Source: Dermatemys mawii
Lineage: Eukaryota; Chordata; Testudines; Dermatemydidae
DNA: 64,000 bases
Direction of reading: 5' to 3'
Assembly (NCBI GenBank): GCA_007922305.1
Contig: ML677366.1
Location: forward strand, 11,593,132-11,657,131
Position numbers and translations under genes: made by a program. Below are positions 11,560 to 23,676 of the stretch, piece after piece. Within the stretch, counting starts at the first letter, position 1. Each line of letters opens with the position of its first letter. Below the pieces are notes generated by a model. It saw only the letters and a list, made by a program, of their open reading frames with translations. It was not told the DNA's origin and ran no database searches.

Positions 11560-13515
11560 AGATGAAAATGTAGGGCTAGAGGAGACTTTGAGAAGCCATA
11601 AAGTTCAGCTCCTTGTGCTGTGGCAGGTCCAAATAATGCTAGACTATCTCTGACAGGTGTTTGGCCAACCTGTTCTTAAAAACATCCGATGATGGAGGTT
11701 CTACAACCTTCCTTCAAAGTGAATTCCAGGGCTTAACTACCCTTATCATTAGAAAGTTTTTCCTAATATCTAACTTAAATCTCTCTGGCTGCAGATTAAG
11801 CTCATTACTTCTTGTCCTATCTCCAGTGGATAGGGAGAATAATTGATCACCATCCTCTTTATAAAAGTCCTCAACATATTTGAAGACGGTTATCAGTCCC
11901 CCACCCCTCTTTGTGTCCTTTTCTCAAGACTAAACAGGCCCAGTTTTTTAACCTTTCCTTAGAAATCAGGTTTTCTAAACCTTCTGTAATTTTTGTTGCT
12001 CTCCTCAGGACTCTCTCCAATTTCTCCACAGCTTTCCTAAAGAATGGCACCCAGAACTGTATGCAGTTCTCGAGCTGAGGCCTTACCAGTGCTGAGTAGA
12101 GCAGGATAATTACCTCTCATGCTTTACATACAGCACTCCTCTTAAGTCATCCCAGAATATTAGCCTGTATTGCAGCTGCTTCATGTTGTTGATTCATATT
12201 CTATTTGTGAACAACTATAACCCCCAGACCTTTCTCTGCAATACTAAAACTTAGTCAAGTATTCCCCATTTTCTAGTTGTGCATTTGATTTTTTTCTTCC
12301 TAAATGAAGTACTTGTTTTTATTGAATTTAATCATGATGAATTCAGACCAGCTATTCAATTTGTCAGGGTCATTTTGAATTCTAATCCTGTCCTCCAAAG
12401 TGCTTGCAACCCCCACCTATCATCATTTGCATATTTAATAAGCATATTCTCCACTCTATTATCCAAGTTATTACTGAAAAGAAGTCCCCCAGGACTTACT
12501 CCTGTGGGATCCCATTAGATACACTCTCTATCTGTCAGGGAGCCATTGATATCTACTCTTTGAGTATGGTCTTTCAACCAGTTGTGTACCCACCTTGTAG
12601 TGTATAATTTCATCTATACCACATTGTCTTAGTTTGTTTATGAGAATGTCATGTGGGACTGTTTCAAAGCCTTACTAAAACCAAGATATGTTACATCTAT
12701 TTCTTCCCCCCATCCACAGGCTAGTAATGCTGTCAAAGAAGGAAATTAGATTGGTTGAAAGTGATTCTTTTTTTACTAATCGATGCTGGCTGTTCCTGGT
12801 TATCCTATTATCCTCTAGGTGCTTACAAACTGATAGTTTAATACTTTGTTCCAGTATCTTTCCAGGTATCAGACTTAAACTGACTAGTCTGTAATTCCCA
12901 AGGACCCTGTTCCCCTTGTTTAAGATGGATTCTATGTTTAGCTTTCTCCTGTCCTCTAGGATCTCACCCGTTCCCCCTGTGAGTTCTCAAAAATAATTGT
13001 TAATGATTCCGAGATTATTTCAGCTAGCTTTCTAAGAACCATAGGATGAATTTGGTCAGGTTCTGTCAACTTGAAAACATCCAACTAACCTAAATATTCT
13101 TTACCCTGTTCTTTCCTTACTTTGGCTTGTGTTCCTTCCCCTTTGTTGTTAATATTAATTGTGTTGAGTATCTGGATACCATTGACCTCTATAGTGAAGA
13201 CTGAAGCAAAATAGGTATTAAACACCTCAGCCTTCTTGATGTTGTCAGGTTACTAGCTCTTCTTCCCCTATATTCTCCTTGCCCCAATGTATTTGAAGAA
13301 TTTCTTATTGCCTTTTATGTCCCTTGCTAAGTGTAACTCATTTAGTGCCTTAGTCTTTCTGATTTTGTCCCTACATGCTTGTGGTATTCTTTTGTACTCT
13401 TCAGCAATTTGGCCACGTTTCCATTTTTTTGGTAGGATTTCTTTTTGATATTCATGTCGTTAAAGAGCTCCTCATGAAACCAAAGTAGCCTCTTTCCTGT
13501 TTTTCCGTCACATAG
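11560..13515 (-). mobile_element. CR1 LINE, about 2 kb of the 3' half, antisense
   Basis: Read on the minus strand, this is the reverse-transcriptase-to-3'-end portion of a CR1 (chicken repeat 1) non-LTR retrotransposon. On the + strand, recognisable blocks in order are ggtgtttggccaacctgttc, gttcttaaaaacatc, attccagggcttaactaccc, agtttttcctaatatc, acccagaactgtatgcag, tgtgggatcccattagatac, aagccttactaaaaccaaga, aactgactagtctgtaattc and ttgtccctacatgcttg. These match the antisense of the CR1 RT region. The reading frames are broken many times, so it is inactive. The 5' end is truncated, as is usual for CR1. The several 60-80 codon frames here are chance frames. Confidence 0.9.
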
Positions 13516-13764
13516 GCAACATTTGCTTCCTAGCAGACAGCCAAAGCTTAATTTATGCTGCTCGACCCATGTTTATATGCTCTACCCACAGGAAAGAGAT
13601 CAGTTTAGAACTTATTCAGTTGTTTATTCTGAGACTGTTGATTAGGCCCACAAACCCACTAGTGCCTTCTCCACCACAACATTGCATACAAAGGGAAGAG
13701 AGACACATTAATAAAACTAAGCAAACTCTTCAAAGGTTCTCAAATGTGTCCTGCCTTCTTCATG

Positions 13765-13822
13765 TCTCCCATTTAGACTGTAATCTGCCCAGAGCAGCAA
13801 CTGTCTTCATCTGTATTTTTAA
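13765..13822 (+). mobile_element. L3/CR1-type ancient repeat tail fragment
   Basis: The pattern catttagactgtaatct then gcagcaactgtcttc resembles the old amniote repeat tail with the form ttagattgtaagctcttt and ggcagggaccgtctt. The fragment is short and old, so the call is tentative. Confidence 0.45.
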
Positions 13823-16004
13823 CACATTGTCCGCATTGAATCAGTAACAGTAGTTATGAGGGATGGCGAGGTACCAAAGTTGCCAGTGTGGATGGAGAAA
13901 CTGAGCTTTTTGAAACTGATTAGAAAGTAATTACTTCCCGTTGGGTAGGTGGACAATGGCTGATTAAAATCCACATTTAAATAAAGAGATTGTGGTGAGG
14001 GAAAACACAAAGAGGAGTCAAAGGGGTCAGTGTTTGACAGCAGAATAATGACCATGTCTGAAATGGAGATTCAGAGTTTGCAACTTGTGCAGCATTGTGT
14101 ACTATAATTAGTGATCTTTTAAAATGTTTACCAGAGGAATGAGGCCCAAGTGAAATGCCTTTGCTGTGTGTGATGCTACTTGTCAATGAAGTTTGTCCCT
14201 GAAGCCATTGGATGGACAGATACGTTTTAATCACTTACCTAAAGGCAGTAAAACCGCTTTCTTGGGGAGAGCCAGCGTGATTTGTGAGTATCTGATTATG
14301 ACAAGCAGGAAGCAGAATGTAATTTGGTCTTCTTTTAACATGAGAATAATCCATTAACATTATTCTGAGCAACATAGTAGTCTTGTGTGACTTTCTCTTT
14401 GGATCCTCTGGCAAGAAGAAAAGAATCTTTGATGTTGATTTGGTTTGGTTTTGTAGTTATAAAACCAATCTCTCGTGCCATGTATTAGTTGGGCACTTGA
14501 ATCTTTTCTTAACAAGGTGATTTTTCTGTTCCTCCACCCCCAAAGATTTTGACTTCCGTAATGTAAGAAGGCCTTTTAAATGAGGAGCAAAGAACACGTT
14601 AGTCAGAGTTAGTTAAAGGGGGACCTGACAATCTAAGGAGACTTTTTAGAAAGTCTTGCAGAAAGCAGCATACTCAAGTAAATTCTAACCTTTCAGAGTA
14701 ACACATTATATTTGGCAGCTCTAAAGAACAATGTGCAGCTTTCCTTTTTGTATTTTTCGTTTTTTGCCTCCCAGATGGAAATGTAAAGTATCCTTACAAA
14801 TACTTCTTTCCTGCAACATTGTTCTTATTCAACCATGCACCAAATGATGATGCTTGATACCTATCCTGGCCTTTGATCTGTGACCCTTCTTTTCCCAGCT
14901 CTCCAAATTCTTGTCCACGTCACCCAAAGATAGCTTGTCTCCTATTCTGTTGAACTATAGAGCCCAGCACTACTGATGAGGCACAGTGCTGTGTTCCTCC
15001 AAACCAATATGCTGCTTCTTAGCTGTACAGCTGAATCCTGGACTTTCAATGTATTGTTGCCTCTTAGGTCAGACCTCACAGGTCCCCACAATTTAAGAGC
15101 CACTTTGAATAAGTCTCACACTAGGAGCTGCATTAACCCATGAGCCCCACTGAATACCAATGTAAACACCTTCACACATCAATCATGTATTTAATATAAT
15201 GTTCATTCACATATTTAGAGCAGTCTTATCTAGAATAGCCTCATGAAATGAAATGACCATCAGTTCAGAGTTTTCCAGTTTAAAGACCATACTCCTTCCA
15301 GTCTGGTCATGGGGTGAGTTGCAGTCAGTAAATCCCTTCTCAGCCCTCTTCCCCTATTTCTCTCACATTCCAAACACTGACACACAGTTTACTTAATTTT
15401 GTTTGAACCAGCCCCTCCTCCTTTTCCCATCCTGTATTCTATCTTTTCTGCTAGGTCGGTATAAATGGGGCTTGTCTGTGTATGTAAATCTTATGGTGAA
15501 ATAACATAAATGGACTGGCTTAAACAAACAAACCCAAGGCATTTATTGTCTGAGATTCTGCCTTAAGTCACCATTATCTTGAAGTATTATAGTCTACGTG
15601 ATATTGAAGTAATTTGTGCTTTCCCGGAGGCCCCTCTACTCCCTGCTGAAGGCACCATATTGTTTTGAACTGTAACATCTTTATCGTGAAGTTGGTTACT
15701 TTAAACCCTGCGTACTAAAACTCTTCATGAACTTCTTCAATGGAAAATCAGCTACTATGCAATGGACAGTAATTCATTTGTTAAGATAACATATAGCTGC
15801 CAGGCCCTGAGTTATCTATCTCTCGTAGTGGCTGGTGAGCTTGCTAGCAGCAGGAATGATGGAAAGGGTTGCATCCTTTACCCCACGTTGGATAATGCCA
15901 CCACCAGCTGTCACAGGAAGAACACAGATTGCTGGACTTAGCAGAGGCTTCAACAATTATTGTCGGTGAAGTACATGGGTGGTGGGGGGAGGACAGTCTG
16001 GTGG

Positions 16005-16235
16005 TTAGGGCAGAGTAGAGTAGGATATTGCGTTCTCTGCTCCTCTACAGACTTCTTGTGGGACCTTGGGCAAAGACATTTAACCTCTCTGTACCTTAAT
16101 TCCCCATCTGTAAATGAGGATATCATCACTTCCCTAACTCAGAATTCTTGTGAGGATAAATGTATTAAAAAAGATTGTGAAGTGCTTTGGGGTGTACTGA
16201 TGAAAAGCACCTTATAAGAGTGAGCTATTACTATT
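16005..16235 (+). mobile_element. MIR-type SINE
   Basis: The order of blocks is that of a nearly complete MIR-type core SINE: ctggtggttagggcag (tRNA-like head), gggaccttgggcaaagacat, ttaacctctctgtacctt, ccccatctgtaaatgagg, cttgtgaggataaatg and gtgaagtgctttgggg. It is old and diverged. The 85-codon frame over it is not a gene. Confidence 0.85.
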
Positions 16236-17700
16236 TATATAAAATTAAAATCCATGTATTTTGCAGCTCATTTGGGGTCTTAAATAGCTTTTGAAAATGT
16301 TTTTTCAGTTCACCTTTAAAAAAGACCTGTTTAAGTCCCTGCTCAACCCCCCCAGAACTCTTATTCTCTTTGGTTTCTGTAACAAAACGTCAGCACTCGC
16401 TTTGCCTGGAGCTGATTTTTACAACCTGGTTAAAACCTCTATGGGACTTGGCTGGAGCAGGGCTATGTTGAGGATACTGAAAGGCCTGAAACTGTAAGAG
16501 AGAGAATGCTGGTATATGTTTTCAAATCACTATAAGCTTTCAAATCTCACCAGAAAAATATATGTGCTCTCCTTTGCTTGTCACCCCTTTCTCTGCTGTT
16601 ATTTCTTAGGTGGCTCTGTAAAGTGTGTTGGGCCACAGTTTGTAGGAAAGATGCTATGTGACATAGAGCTGTCTAAATAAATCAATATGTATTTATAAAT
16701 TGAAAATAAAATAAAGAACCAATTATTAAGGAGTCTTTGTTGAGATCAGTGCTATATACTGCCACCCAGTGGCAGCTGCATTACAGGACAAATATTTTAA
16801 TGCTGAGCTTCTGCTTTTGAGTCAGTGTTATTGTTGCAAATGATTGTTTAACGAGTAAAAGAACTAGTTGTCTATGGCAAGAGGAGAAATACAAGTCCTT
16901 AGTAAAATAGATACAATGTATTGTATCCCTAGTTGCAAAAAAGTACAATATCATTTTAAAATTTGTCTTGATTATTACTGTAGCTCTAAGTACTGTAGTT
17001 GTGAAATATTTGGAAGTGGGAGAGGCTGTTTTGCAGCTGGTGAGGAAATTGACACTTCAAATCACACAGTGGTCTGAGTTGCATGTTTTTGAGCATGTTG
17101 CTGGAGAGAGGAGGAGAGTTGAGTGCGGAGAGCCCTTCAGCTGCCATGTGCCTTTAAACGGGGGAAAGGCTAAAACCTGTGATTTTAGATACAGCTGCTC
17201 TGCTTTAGAAATTATGCCATTGATAGGAAACAGTCTAATAAAAAATATGGTCATATGTATTTAGCCTCCAGGAATTCTAAGTGTCTCCTTTGAACTCCAC
17301 AATGCCAGGGCTGACTTTCCATTTCTCAGACAGCAGATACATTAACACAGCTCGCTATTTTCCCATTCCCATGTTTAAATAAAAGGCCCCATTTTGTTGC
17401 TTGTAATTGGTTGAAAGTGGTGTTGATCATTCAGGCAGCTACCAATACAGTTATATGGTTGAATATCAGTGTAGCCAAAAAGATCTTGAAAGGTATTTGG
17501 GCTCCTAACTTCCATTGAAATTTATGGAGGTTAAGAGTCTAAGTATCTTTGAGGATCTTGACCTCAGGCTTGGAGAGAGGAGCAGGGACAAGAAATCCTA
17601 AGCATGTTAAAGTTGGCTTGCAAGATACTATAATTCCATCACAATCGCTTTCAGGATTCCTGTGGACCCCAGGATGGTGTGATTGTGCCATGAACTATTG

Positions 17701-18060
17701 CAGTGGTTCTCAAACTATGGGTCGCAACCCCATTTTAATGGTGTCCCCAGGGCTGGCTTAGATGTGCTGAGGCATGGGGTTGAAGCCCAAGCTCCACTGC
17801 GTGGAGCTGAAGCCAAAGCCCAAGGTCTTCAGCTTTGGGTGGTGGGTCTCAAGTTACAGGCCCCCTGCCTGGGGCTGAAAGCCCTTAGGCTTCAACTCCC
17901 ACCCTGCCCGCAGTGGTGGGGCTCAGGCTTTGGGACCCACACCTAGGGCAGTGAGGCTCATGCAGACTCAAGCTTCAGTCCCTCCACCCTCTTCTGGAGT
18001 CATACAATAATTGTTGTGGTCAGAAGGGGGTCGTGGTGCAATGACGTTTGAGAACCCCTG
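17701..18060. mobile_element. 360-bp hAT-type MITE with perfect 8-bp duplication
   Basis: It begins cagtggttctcaaact and ends with the inverted gtttgagaacccctg. Both sides carry a perfect 8-bp duplication, aactattg, at 17693-17700 and 18061-18068. The ends are of the Charlie/hAT type. The inside consists of repeated gggct and aagcccaagg motifs with no transposase. The exact duplication suggests it is younger than the MIRs around it. Confidence 0.9.
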
Positions 18061-18829
18061 AACTATTGAATAGCATAAGTGGTAAGGGTACAGGCTTTGG
18101 GGTCTTTCACAGACATTCTGGGGCCACGTATAGAGATTTGCCCCCCACGTGCACACAACCCATCTAACAGCAGAACAATTTTGGAGCTGCTCTCTGGTGC
18201 TGCTTTGCCCCAATGCCTGAAGTAGCTTACCTGGGGCCGTTAAATTGGGGCTTGCTTACATCCACAGTAATATGCAGAGACAGGGTATACTATTACATAA
18301 TCAAATAGTCTAATGATCTAATATTATTAGACTGTTAGATAATCTAGTCTAATCTAACATTAGATTAGATTATTAGGTAAACCATTGTAATATTTAAAAA
18401 AACAACCTAAAGTAATACAACAAAATAGATCTTTTTCAAGATGGAGCTGTGTTAGTTTTGGAATAGTTACCTTGGTTGTGAAATAATACCCAGGGAGTAA
18501 ACTTCTAGTCTAGTCTTTTCTGATGATGATCCCAGCAACTCTCTCTGTAGGTGTTGTGTATAACATACATACATTTGAAGGTCTCTTCCATTTTTTTATT
18601 ATTACTTAGGTTTAATTTTGCCATTTCAGTGTTACTTTTAACATGTCCTCTTAGTTGGGAATTAATTGGAACACTTCTTGGCCATTTTCATATCAAGTCA
18701 CGATATGTGCCTTCCTTTTATCACCACTGAGACACAGGTACTTTGCTGATTTCCCCTATGGGTGTCTCCCCTTCAGATTGTCCATAGTAGCCTGCTGAAG
18801 TGCACCTCATGCTATAGCTATTTTGGAGA

Positions 18830-19500
18830 TAGACATAGTTAAGTCACTACTCCTGAAAGATGCATATTTTCTTACCAGCTGTCTTCCTGAGCATGAAGGT
18901 CCATGAAGTCTTTTCAGAGACATTCAGCGGTGACAGGTAGCACCCCAGTTAATGCATTTTCAACTTTGGAGCCAAAGAATTTGTCATTCTTCCATTGCTG
19001 AAGTTCAATTCTCAAATTATTCATTATGGCACTTCACATGCTGTCACACTGTCATTTTCCAAACAGAGCACAGTATCATTGAAGATTTTCAGGACATTCT
19101 GGAGGAAAAACAGATGAATCTCAATTTTGCTAGGCCACTCACTTTGTTCGCCATTTTCCATGTTGGAGAACAGCATCCATAGAGATTTGGGGAACTCGTC
19201 ATTGCCCAGAGAAACAAAGTAGCATGTAACAGCTTGTAACATATTTACAAAATTGTTTACAGCTGGGAAAAACTCAACCAGGATGTCAGAATGTGGCGCA
19301 GTAAAATGGGATACTCCATGTTGACCAAGTCAAACACATCCGTCAGTGCTGCTACTCTCTTAGCAGAACTGCTGAAATGATTGAACGTCTTAATCACCAG
19401 AGTCTCAGTGTCAACTCGCAGGGTATTGCTAGCATGTTTCACAGCATTGTGCATAACATGGGCAGGGCAGTTTGCAGGCAAGATATTTTTGTTTCATTTA
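18830..19500 (-). pseudogene. Decayed hAT-family transposase fragment
   Basis: Two adjacent minus-strand frames (19481-19257, then 19242-19024) read as one protein interrupted by a frameshift. Motifs include [30 protein letters not shown] and [12 protein letters not shown] followed by TSWLS, then [16 protein letters not shown]. Beyond a stop, matching sequence continues toward 18900 ([15 protein letters not shown]). The pattern is that of the catalytic and insertion region of hAT-type transposase-like proteins in vertebrates (family call from memory). There is no start, the N-terminal zinc finger is missing, and an A-run at 19500 marks the upstream limit. It is a dead remnant; host function is unlikely given the frameshifts. 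Confidence 0.75.
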
Positions 19501-19957
19501 AAAAAAAAAATGTGGCCTGTAGATCCTGCCGGGACAGCGTGTCTAGCTCCCGCAGGCCATGTGGAGCCAGACGTGCTGCATGGTAAAGGGGCCGGGGGAT
19601 TGGCTAAGGGGTAGGAGTTGACATGATCTTTTTCCAGGGGCACTTCTGAGTCATAAAATGGCCAGCGTCAGGGGTTTCTTCCGTGACTGGTATGAGTTCA
19701 TTGTACCATGGTTCCCTGACCTGTCCCCTTGTAGCCTCATTCCTTTAAAAGAGATATGCAAAAAGATTGATTGGAGGGTGAGTCACTGATGAATGTCACG
19801 GTGATATGAAATCTTGAATGAGATTGTGGAGTTCTAACCTTCCCCTTGGTTTTGAGCTGCCATTTATTCTCTCCTCTAAACACTTTCAATGGAACATTTC
19901 ATGTTTAGAATGGAAATTTTTCATACACCCCCTAATGATTATTTCCATTTTACAGAT

Positions 19958-20383
19958 AGGGTTACCAACCCTCCAGGAAGAAAACGAGGAATATTTGTGG
20001 CACATTAGAGACTAACCAATTTATTTCAGCATAAGCTTTCGTGGGCTATAGCCCACTTCATTGGATGCTTAGAGTGGAACACACAGACATAAGATGCATT
20101 TATATACATAGAAAGCATAAAAAGTTGGAAATTACCATACCAATTCTAAGAGGCTGTTTAATTTGGATGAGCCATTATCAGCAGGAGAAAAAAAATCTTT
20201 TGTAGTGGTAATCAAGTGGATCTGTGTAGCCTGGAGTCTTCCAGAATCGGCACCGATCTCTCAGTGCTCATTGAAAGCCGCCTGGGAGATTTTAGTAGGA
20301 TATCTTAAGAAAATGACATTTTCATGTTGCTGGAGTGGGGGAATAATCTCTTGGAATAGCTTCAGTCAGAATTGGCAGCCCTA
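19958..20383. mobile_element. MITE (agggttaccaac ends) inserted in a MIR and itself interrupted
   Basis: The ends are agggttaccaac on the left and attggcagccct on the right, which are inverted copies. A 9-bp repeat tttacagat flanks it at 19949-19957 and 20384-20392. The interior retains ggagattttagtagg and atgacattttcatgt. A Penelope-like fragment occupies 19980-20215. The family is one I remember from turtle genomes; the superfamily is uncertain. Confidence 0.7.
19980..20215 (-). mobile_element. Penelope-like element 3' fragment
   Basis: It contains tttgtggcacattagagact, taagctttcgtgggctatag and cccacttcattggatgc, followed by a unique part with ataccaattctaagaggctg, gagccattatcagcaggag and tttgtagtggtaatcaag. 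In turtle genomes this unique stretch lies next to antisense Penelope-type reverse transcriptase (from memory). The coding part is absent here. The minus strand contains a decayed hammerhead-like core at about 20028-20064. Confidence 0.7.
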
Positions 20384-21706
20384 TTTACAGATGAGAAAAC
20401 TTGAGGCACAGAGTGAGAAGTAAAATGATTTGCTGAGAACTGTTCTTGGGGTAGCCCCTCTAGAAGTCCCAGCTTTCTCCAAACTGGTTTCTCTGTATTC
20501 ATCTCAAATTAGTCCAGTCCTTGAACTTCACCTACAATGAGTCAATCAGCATTTATACTCCAGAATTTGCCATCTTCTTTTGTCTGCCTGTCAGTTTGTT
20601 AGCAGCAGCGTGGCATGGGGCTGTTTGTCCTCTGCTCTCTTAGGTCTTTCTGCCTCCTCATTACTCTCTTTTCCTTCTTAATAGCTGGACTTGTTTTCCT
20701 TATTGGTCCCAGCTGTGGGTGCATGCCTCCATGACTGGCAGTTCTGGCAGCTGTGATGGGGTGTGGTCAGCCTAGTTGCCTGTAAGCAGAGAAGACTCCT
20801 TTCCTGCCTGTGCTCATGTGGTGTTTATAAAGCCATTACACTTGCCTAGAATCCTACAGGATATATCTACACTGCAGCTGCTGCACAGTGACTCATAGTG
20901 TAGACGTACTCACGGTGACTCTGGAGTGAAATCTGACTTCTCTTTGTGTGCCCATAGCAGTAGATAACATTCCTGGCTTGGAGGTTAGGTGACAGCATGC
21001 TTACTTCATTTAAAAAAAAAGCAGGTGAGCCTGAATCAATTCAAGGAGAAAAACAATGAAAGGATTTCAATTTTCTGTGTCCATAAAAGAAGATCCACAC
21101 TGAAATTGTTAAAAGCTTTCCATTAATAAAGAAGTTACTAGTTTGAAAATATAAATTGCTATGACACCAAGAGGCATAATGTAATAAGAAGTTGACCCAA
21201 GAACAAGTCAGTTCTGTTATGAGTGGAAACAGAATTAAACCTGTTAAAAGGGCACATTATTCTCACTTGTCTAATCTAACACTACAAGCCAAACTCTTCA
21301 ATAAAATAGCAGAACCCTTCTTGGCAATAGCTGTTTGGAAAGGAAAGTGCTGAAAGGTGTCAGACCTTTTTTTTGCATCCACTTAGTAAATTTTTCCTAG
21401 TCATCTAATGAATGCTTTTGTGCCCAGCATCAGTGTAATGTAATAGGTGCTATCATGATGAGAAATGTAACCAGAGATTGCTGATGTTAACCTGTACAAT
21501 GTCATGCTTGCATGAGAAATGAATGCAGGATTACCAAGTGCCGATATATTCTGTCCATTTACTATTCTGCTTTTAATAAAACTTCTGTGAGTCCTTCAGT
21601 TTTACCTTTTAACACATCATACTGGAGTTTACATTTATTTAAATAGTCCTAGGCTTTGTCTGGGTTAGGGGGGAAAATATGAGTTTTTGATATGTTTGCT
21701 AACATA

Positions 21707-21894
21707 CAGTGGGACCCTGCAATACCGCGACGATTGGGATCCCAAAAAACCCGATCGCGATAATGGCGGGGTCGCGGTATTGCGGGGTTCCGCGCATCAA
21801 AGCAGCGGCCGCTGCCGACATCAAGAGCCAGCTGCGCACCGCGCTATAAGCGGATTCGCGTTATAGCGGGGCGAGGTATTCCGGGGTCTCACTA
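21707..21894 (-). mobile_element. 188-bp CpG-rich TcMar-like MITE, copy 1
   Basis: It starts cagtgggaccctgcaatacc after TA and ends ggtattccggggtctcacta before TA. It is unusually CpG-rich for the window (gcgacgattggg, tcgcggtattgcgg, gcggattcgcgttatagcg). It is the same family and exactly the same length as the element at 29162-29349, in the opposite orientation. The TA target and cagt-type ends fit Tigger/pogo-derived MITEs. The high CpG content suggests fairly recent insertion, since CpG is lost quickly in vertebrates. Confidence 0.8.
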
Positions 21895-22434
21895 TACTTT
21901 AAAACACCACAATGTGAACAGGATAAGTGGCATTTTAAAATGTGCTAACTGCTAAGGTGAATATGGTTCACATTAAAATACAACTTAAACTGTTTACAGT
22001 GGAGTTTTAAAATATGTTAGTTAGTACATCCTTTTCTGTCCCTGTCTGGAAATACACTTACAGGTGTGTAGAAAACCTGTAAAATGATATAGTTTTGCTT
22101 TGGGGGATGAATGGATTACTATGGGTCTTGCTTCTACCATTTCTCTGAGGCCTTATGTGATACCAAATGGTGCGTGTTACAGAGGAATCCTTATGATTCA
22201 GTGTCATTTGCAGTATAGGGTCTGACAAGATTGATGGTTTCCCCAGCACTTACAGAAGCAGACAGCCAAAGACGGTCAATAACTGAATTGGAAATTCAAG
22301 CTTTTGCTATATAATTAAACTGTGCAAACATTTAAGAGATTACTGTAGACTCTTTTTAGAACCCAGATACATTTTTAAGAAGTAATAAATAATATAAATT
22401 AGTAATATTGGCCTCTTGTGTGGTGGCTGCTGTC

Positions 22435-22865
22435 TAATAACATCATAGAAATTTACAAACACTGATGAAGTAAGCTCATATAAAAGCCCTTCGAGGGCAG
22501 GTCATTCCTCCTATACAGATGGAGAAAGTGAAACACAGTGAGGAAGTGGTTTAGCCATGATCACTCAGGGCTCATCTACACACAGTTTTCGTTCTCCCAT
22601 AACTGTAATGGTTTAGAAATGGACACAAAGTGGTACAGTGCCTTAGTGTTGACACAATTGCTTTAAGGGTTCTTGTATCGATATAACCACCATCATACTG
22701 CTGTAATGGTGTCAACACTAGATGTTGCATCACTTCAGTTAGAATCCGTTTCTAAGTTGATGTAGAGGTACAAAAACTGTACAGATCAGCCCTCAGTGAA
22801 TCTGTGGCAAAGTCCCTTATCTTTAGTCATGTGCTGTGACCACTAAACAACATTCCCTCCCCATC
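22435..22865 (-). mobile_element. MIR-type SINE interrupted by a MITE
   Basis: The left part has atacagatggagaaagtgaa, acacagtgaggaagtgg and ttagccatgatcactcag. The right part continues after the insertion with gaatctgtggcaaagtccc and gtgctgtgaccactaaacaa. Together they read as an antisense MIR, broken by the element at 22569-22791. Confidence 0.65.
22569..22791. mobile_element. 223-bp MITE inserted in a MIR
   Basis: The ends are ggctcatctac on the left and agatcagcc on the right, an imperfect inverted repeat. A 5-bp repeat ctcag flanks it (22564-22568 and 22792-22796). The interior has further inverted blocks, such as gtgttgacacaattgc against gtgtcaacactagatg. It resembles the turtle family with 'gtctacac' ends. 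Confidence 0.65.
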
Positions 22866-23463
22866 TGGAGATACTGAATGTACTTTTCAATGATAGGCTT
22901 AATTCATACAGATCACATCTCTGAAGTGTTTATTTCATACAACTTGAATCAAAATTTGGAAGTTGAAAGAAATGGTGACCTTTTGTGTGAATGGACATAA
23001 AATGGAATGTTTTCATTTCCAATGGGCTTTAAGCTAAGTAAATATTAGTCTATCGAAAGTAGGTTTGAAATTAAATTATTCTTATTTGTTGGCATGTGCC
23101 GGAGAATTGCTTTGATCTATCTACTTTCACCAAAGGGGTATTGGCAGCCTGGCTTTCCATTTGTAGCTATTCAGGATGAAAGGGGTTATAATAAGCCCCT
23201 TGTGTGGCAGTGATATTGAACAGATGACATTATTTGGGTAATATTAAATGAATAAAGGTAAACATGCTTCAATTAAAATGTTTTTGCAGGCAGAGTGCAG
23301 TAGTGCTATTGGAAACTCTTCTATGTGGTTTAAGGAATTTGGCCACATTTTTAGCTGGTTTGCTTTCACTCTGATGTTGGAAAGAGAGAACCTTGTACTG
23401 TAACCTGTTAATTTATATATTCAAAATGAATTATTTTTTTATAAAGTAACTTTTGGATGTTGA

Positions 23464-23676
23464 TTTTTTTATGACAGAGTTTTGCTGTCTGTTACTGATT
23501 TTAATGAGAGATAATAAGGGCCACCCACTTTATTATGACAGAGTTTTTTGACACCCATTTGACATATGACAAATGGCTCTGACATATGACAGAGTTTTTT
23601 GACACCCATTTTTTTATGACAGAGTTTTGCTGTCTGTTACTGATTTTAATGAGAGATAATAAAGGCCACCCACTTT
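23464..23676. repeat. Local duplication: 68-bp unit twice with nested 26-bp duplication
   Basis: A 68-bp unit (seven Ts, then atgacagagttttgctgtct ... cacccacttt) occurs at 23464-23531 and again at 23609-23676 with one visible mismatch. Between them a 26-bp unit, atgacagagttttttgacac plus ccattt, occurs at 23535-23560 and 23586-23611. The structure looks like two rounds of local duplication sharing the seed atgacagagtttt. Confidence 0.9.

Larger units (their letters stand above)
19930..20480 (-). mobile_element. MIR-type SINE split by a later insertion
   Basis: The left part contains ttccattttacagat and the right part tttacagatgagaaaacttg followed by aggcacagag, the antisense of the MIR core. 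The two halves are separated by the element at 19958-20383 and share the duplicated tttacagat. Confidence 0.7.
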
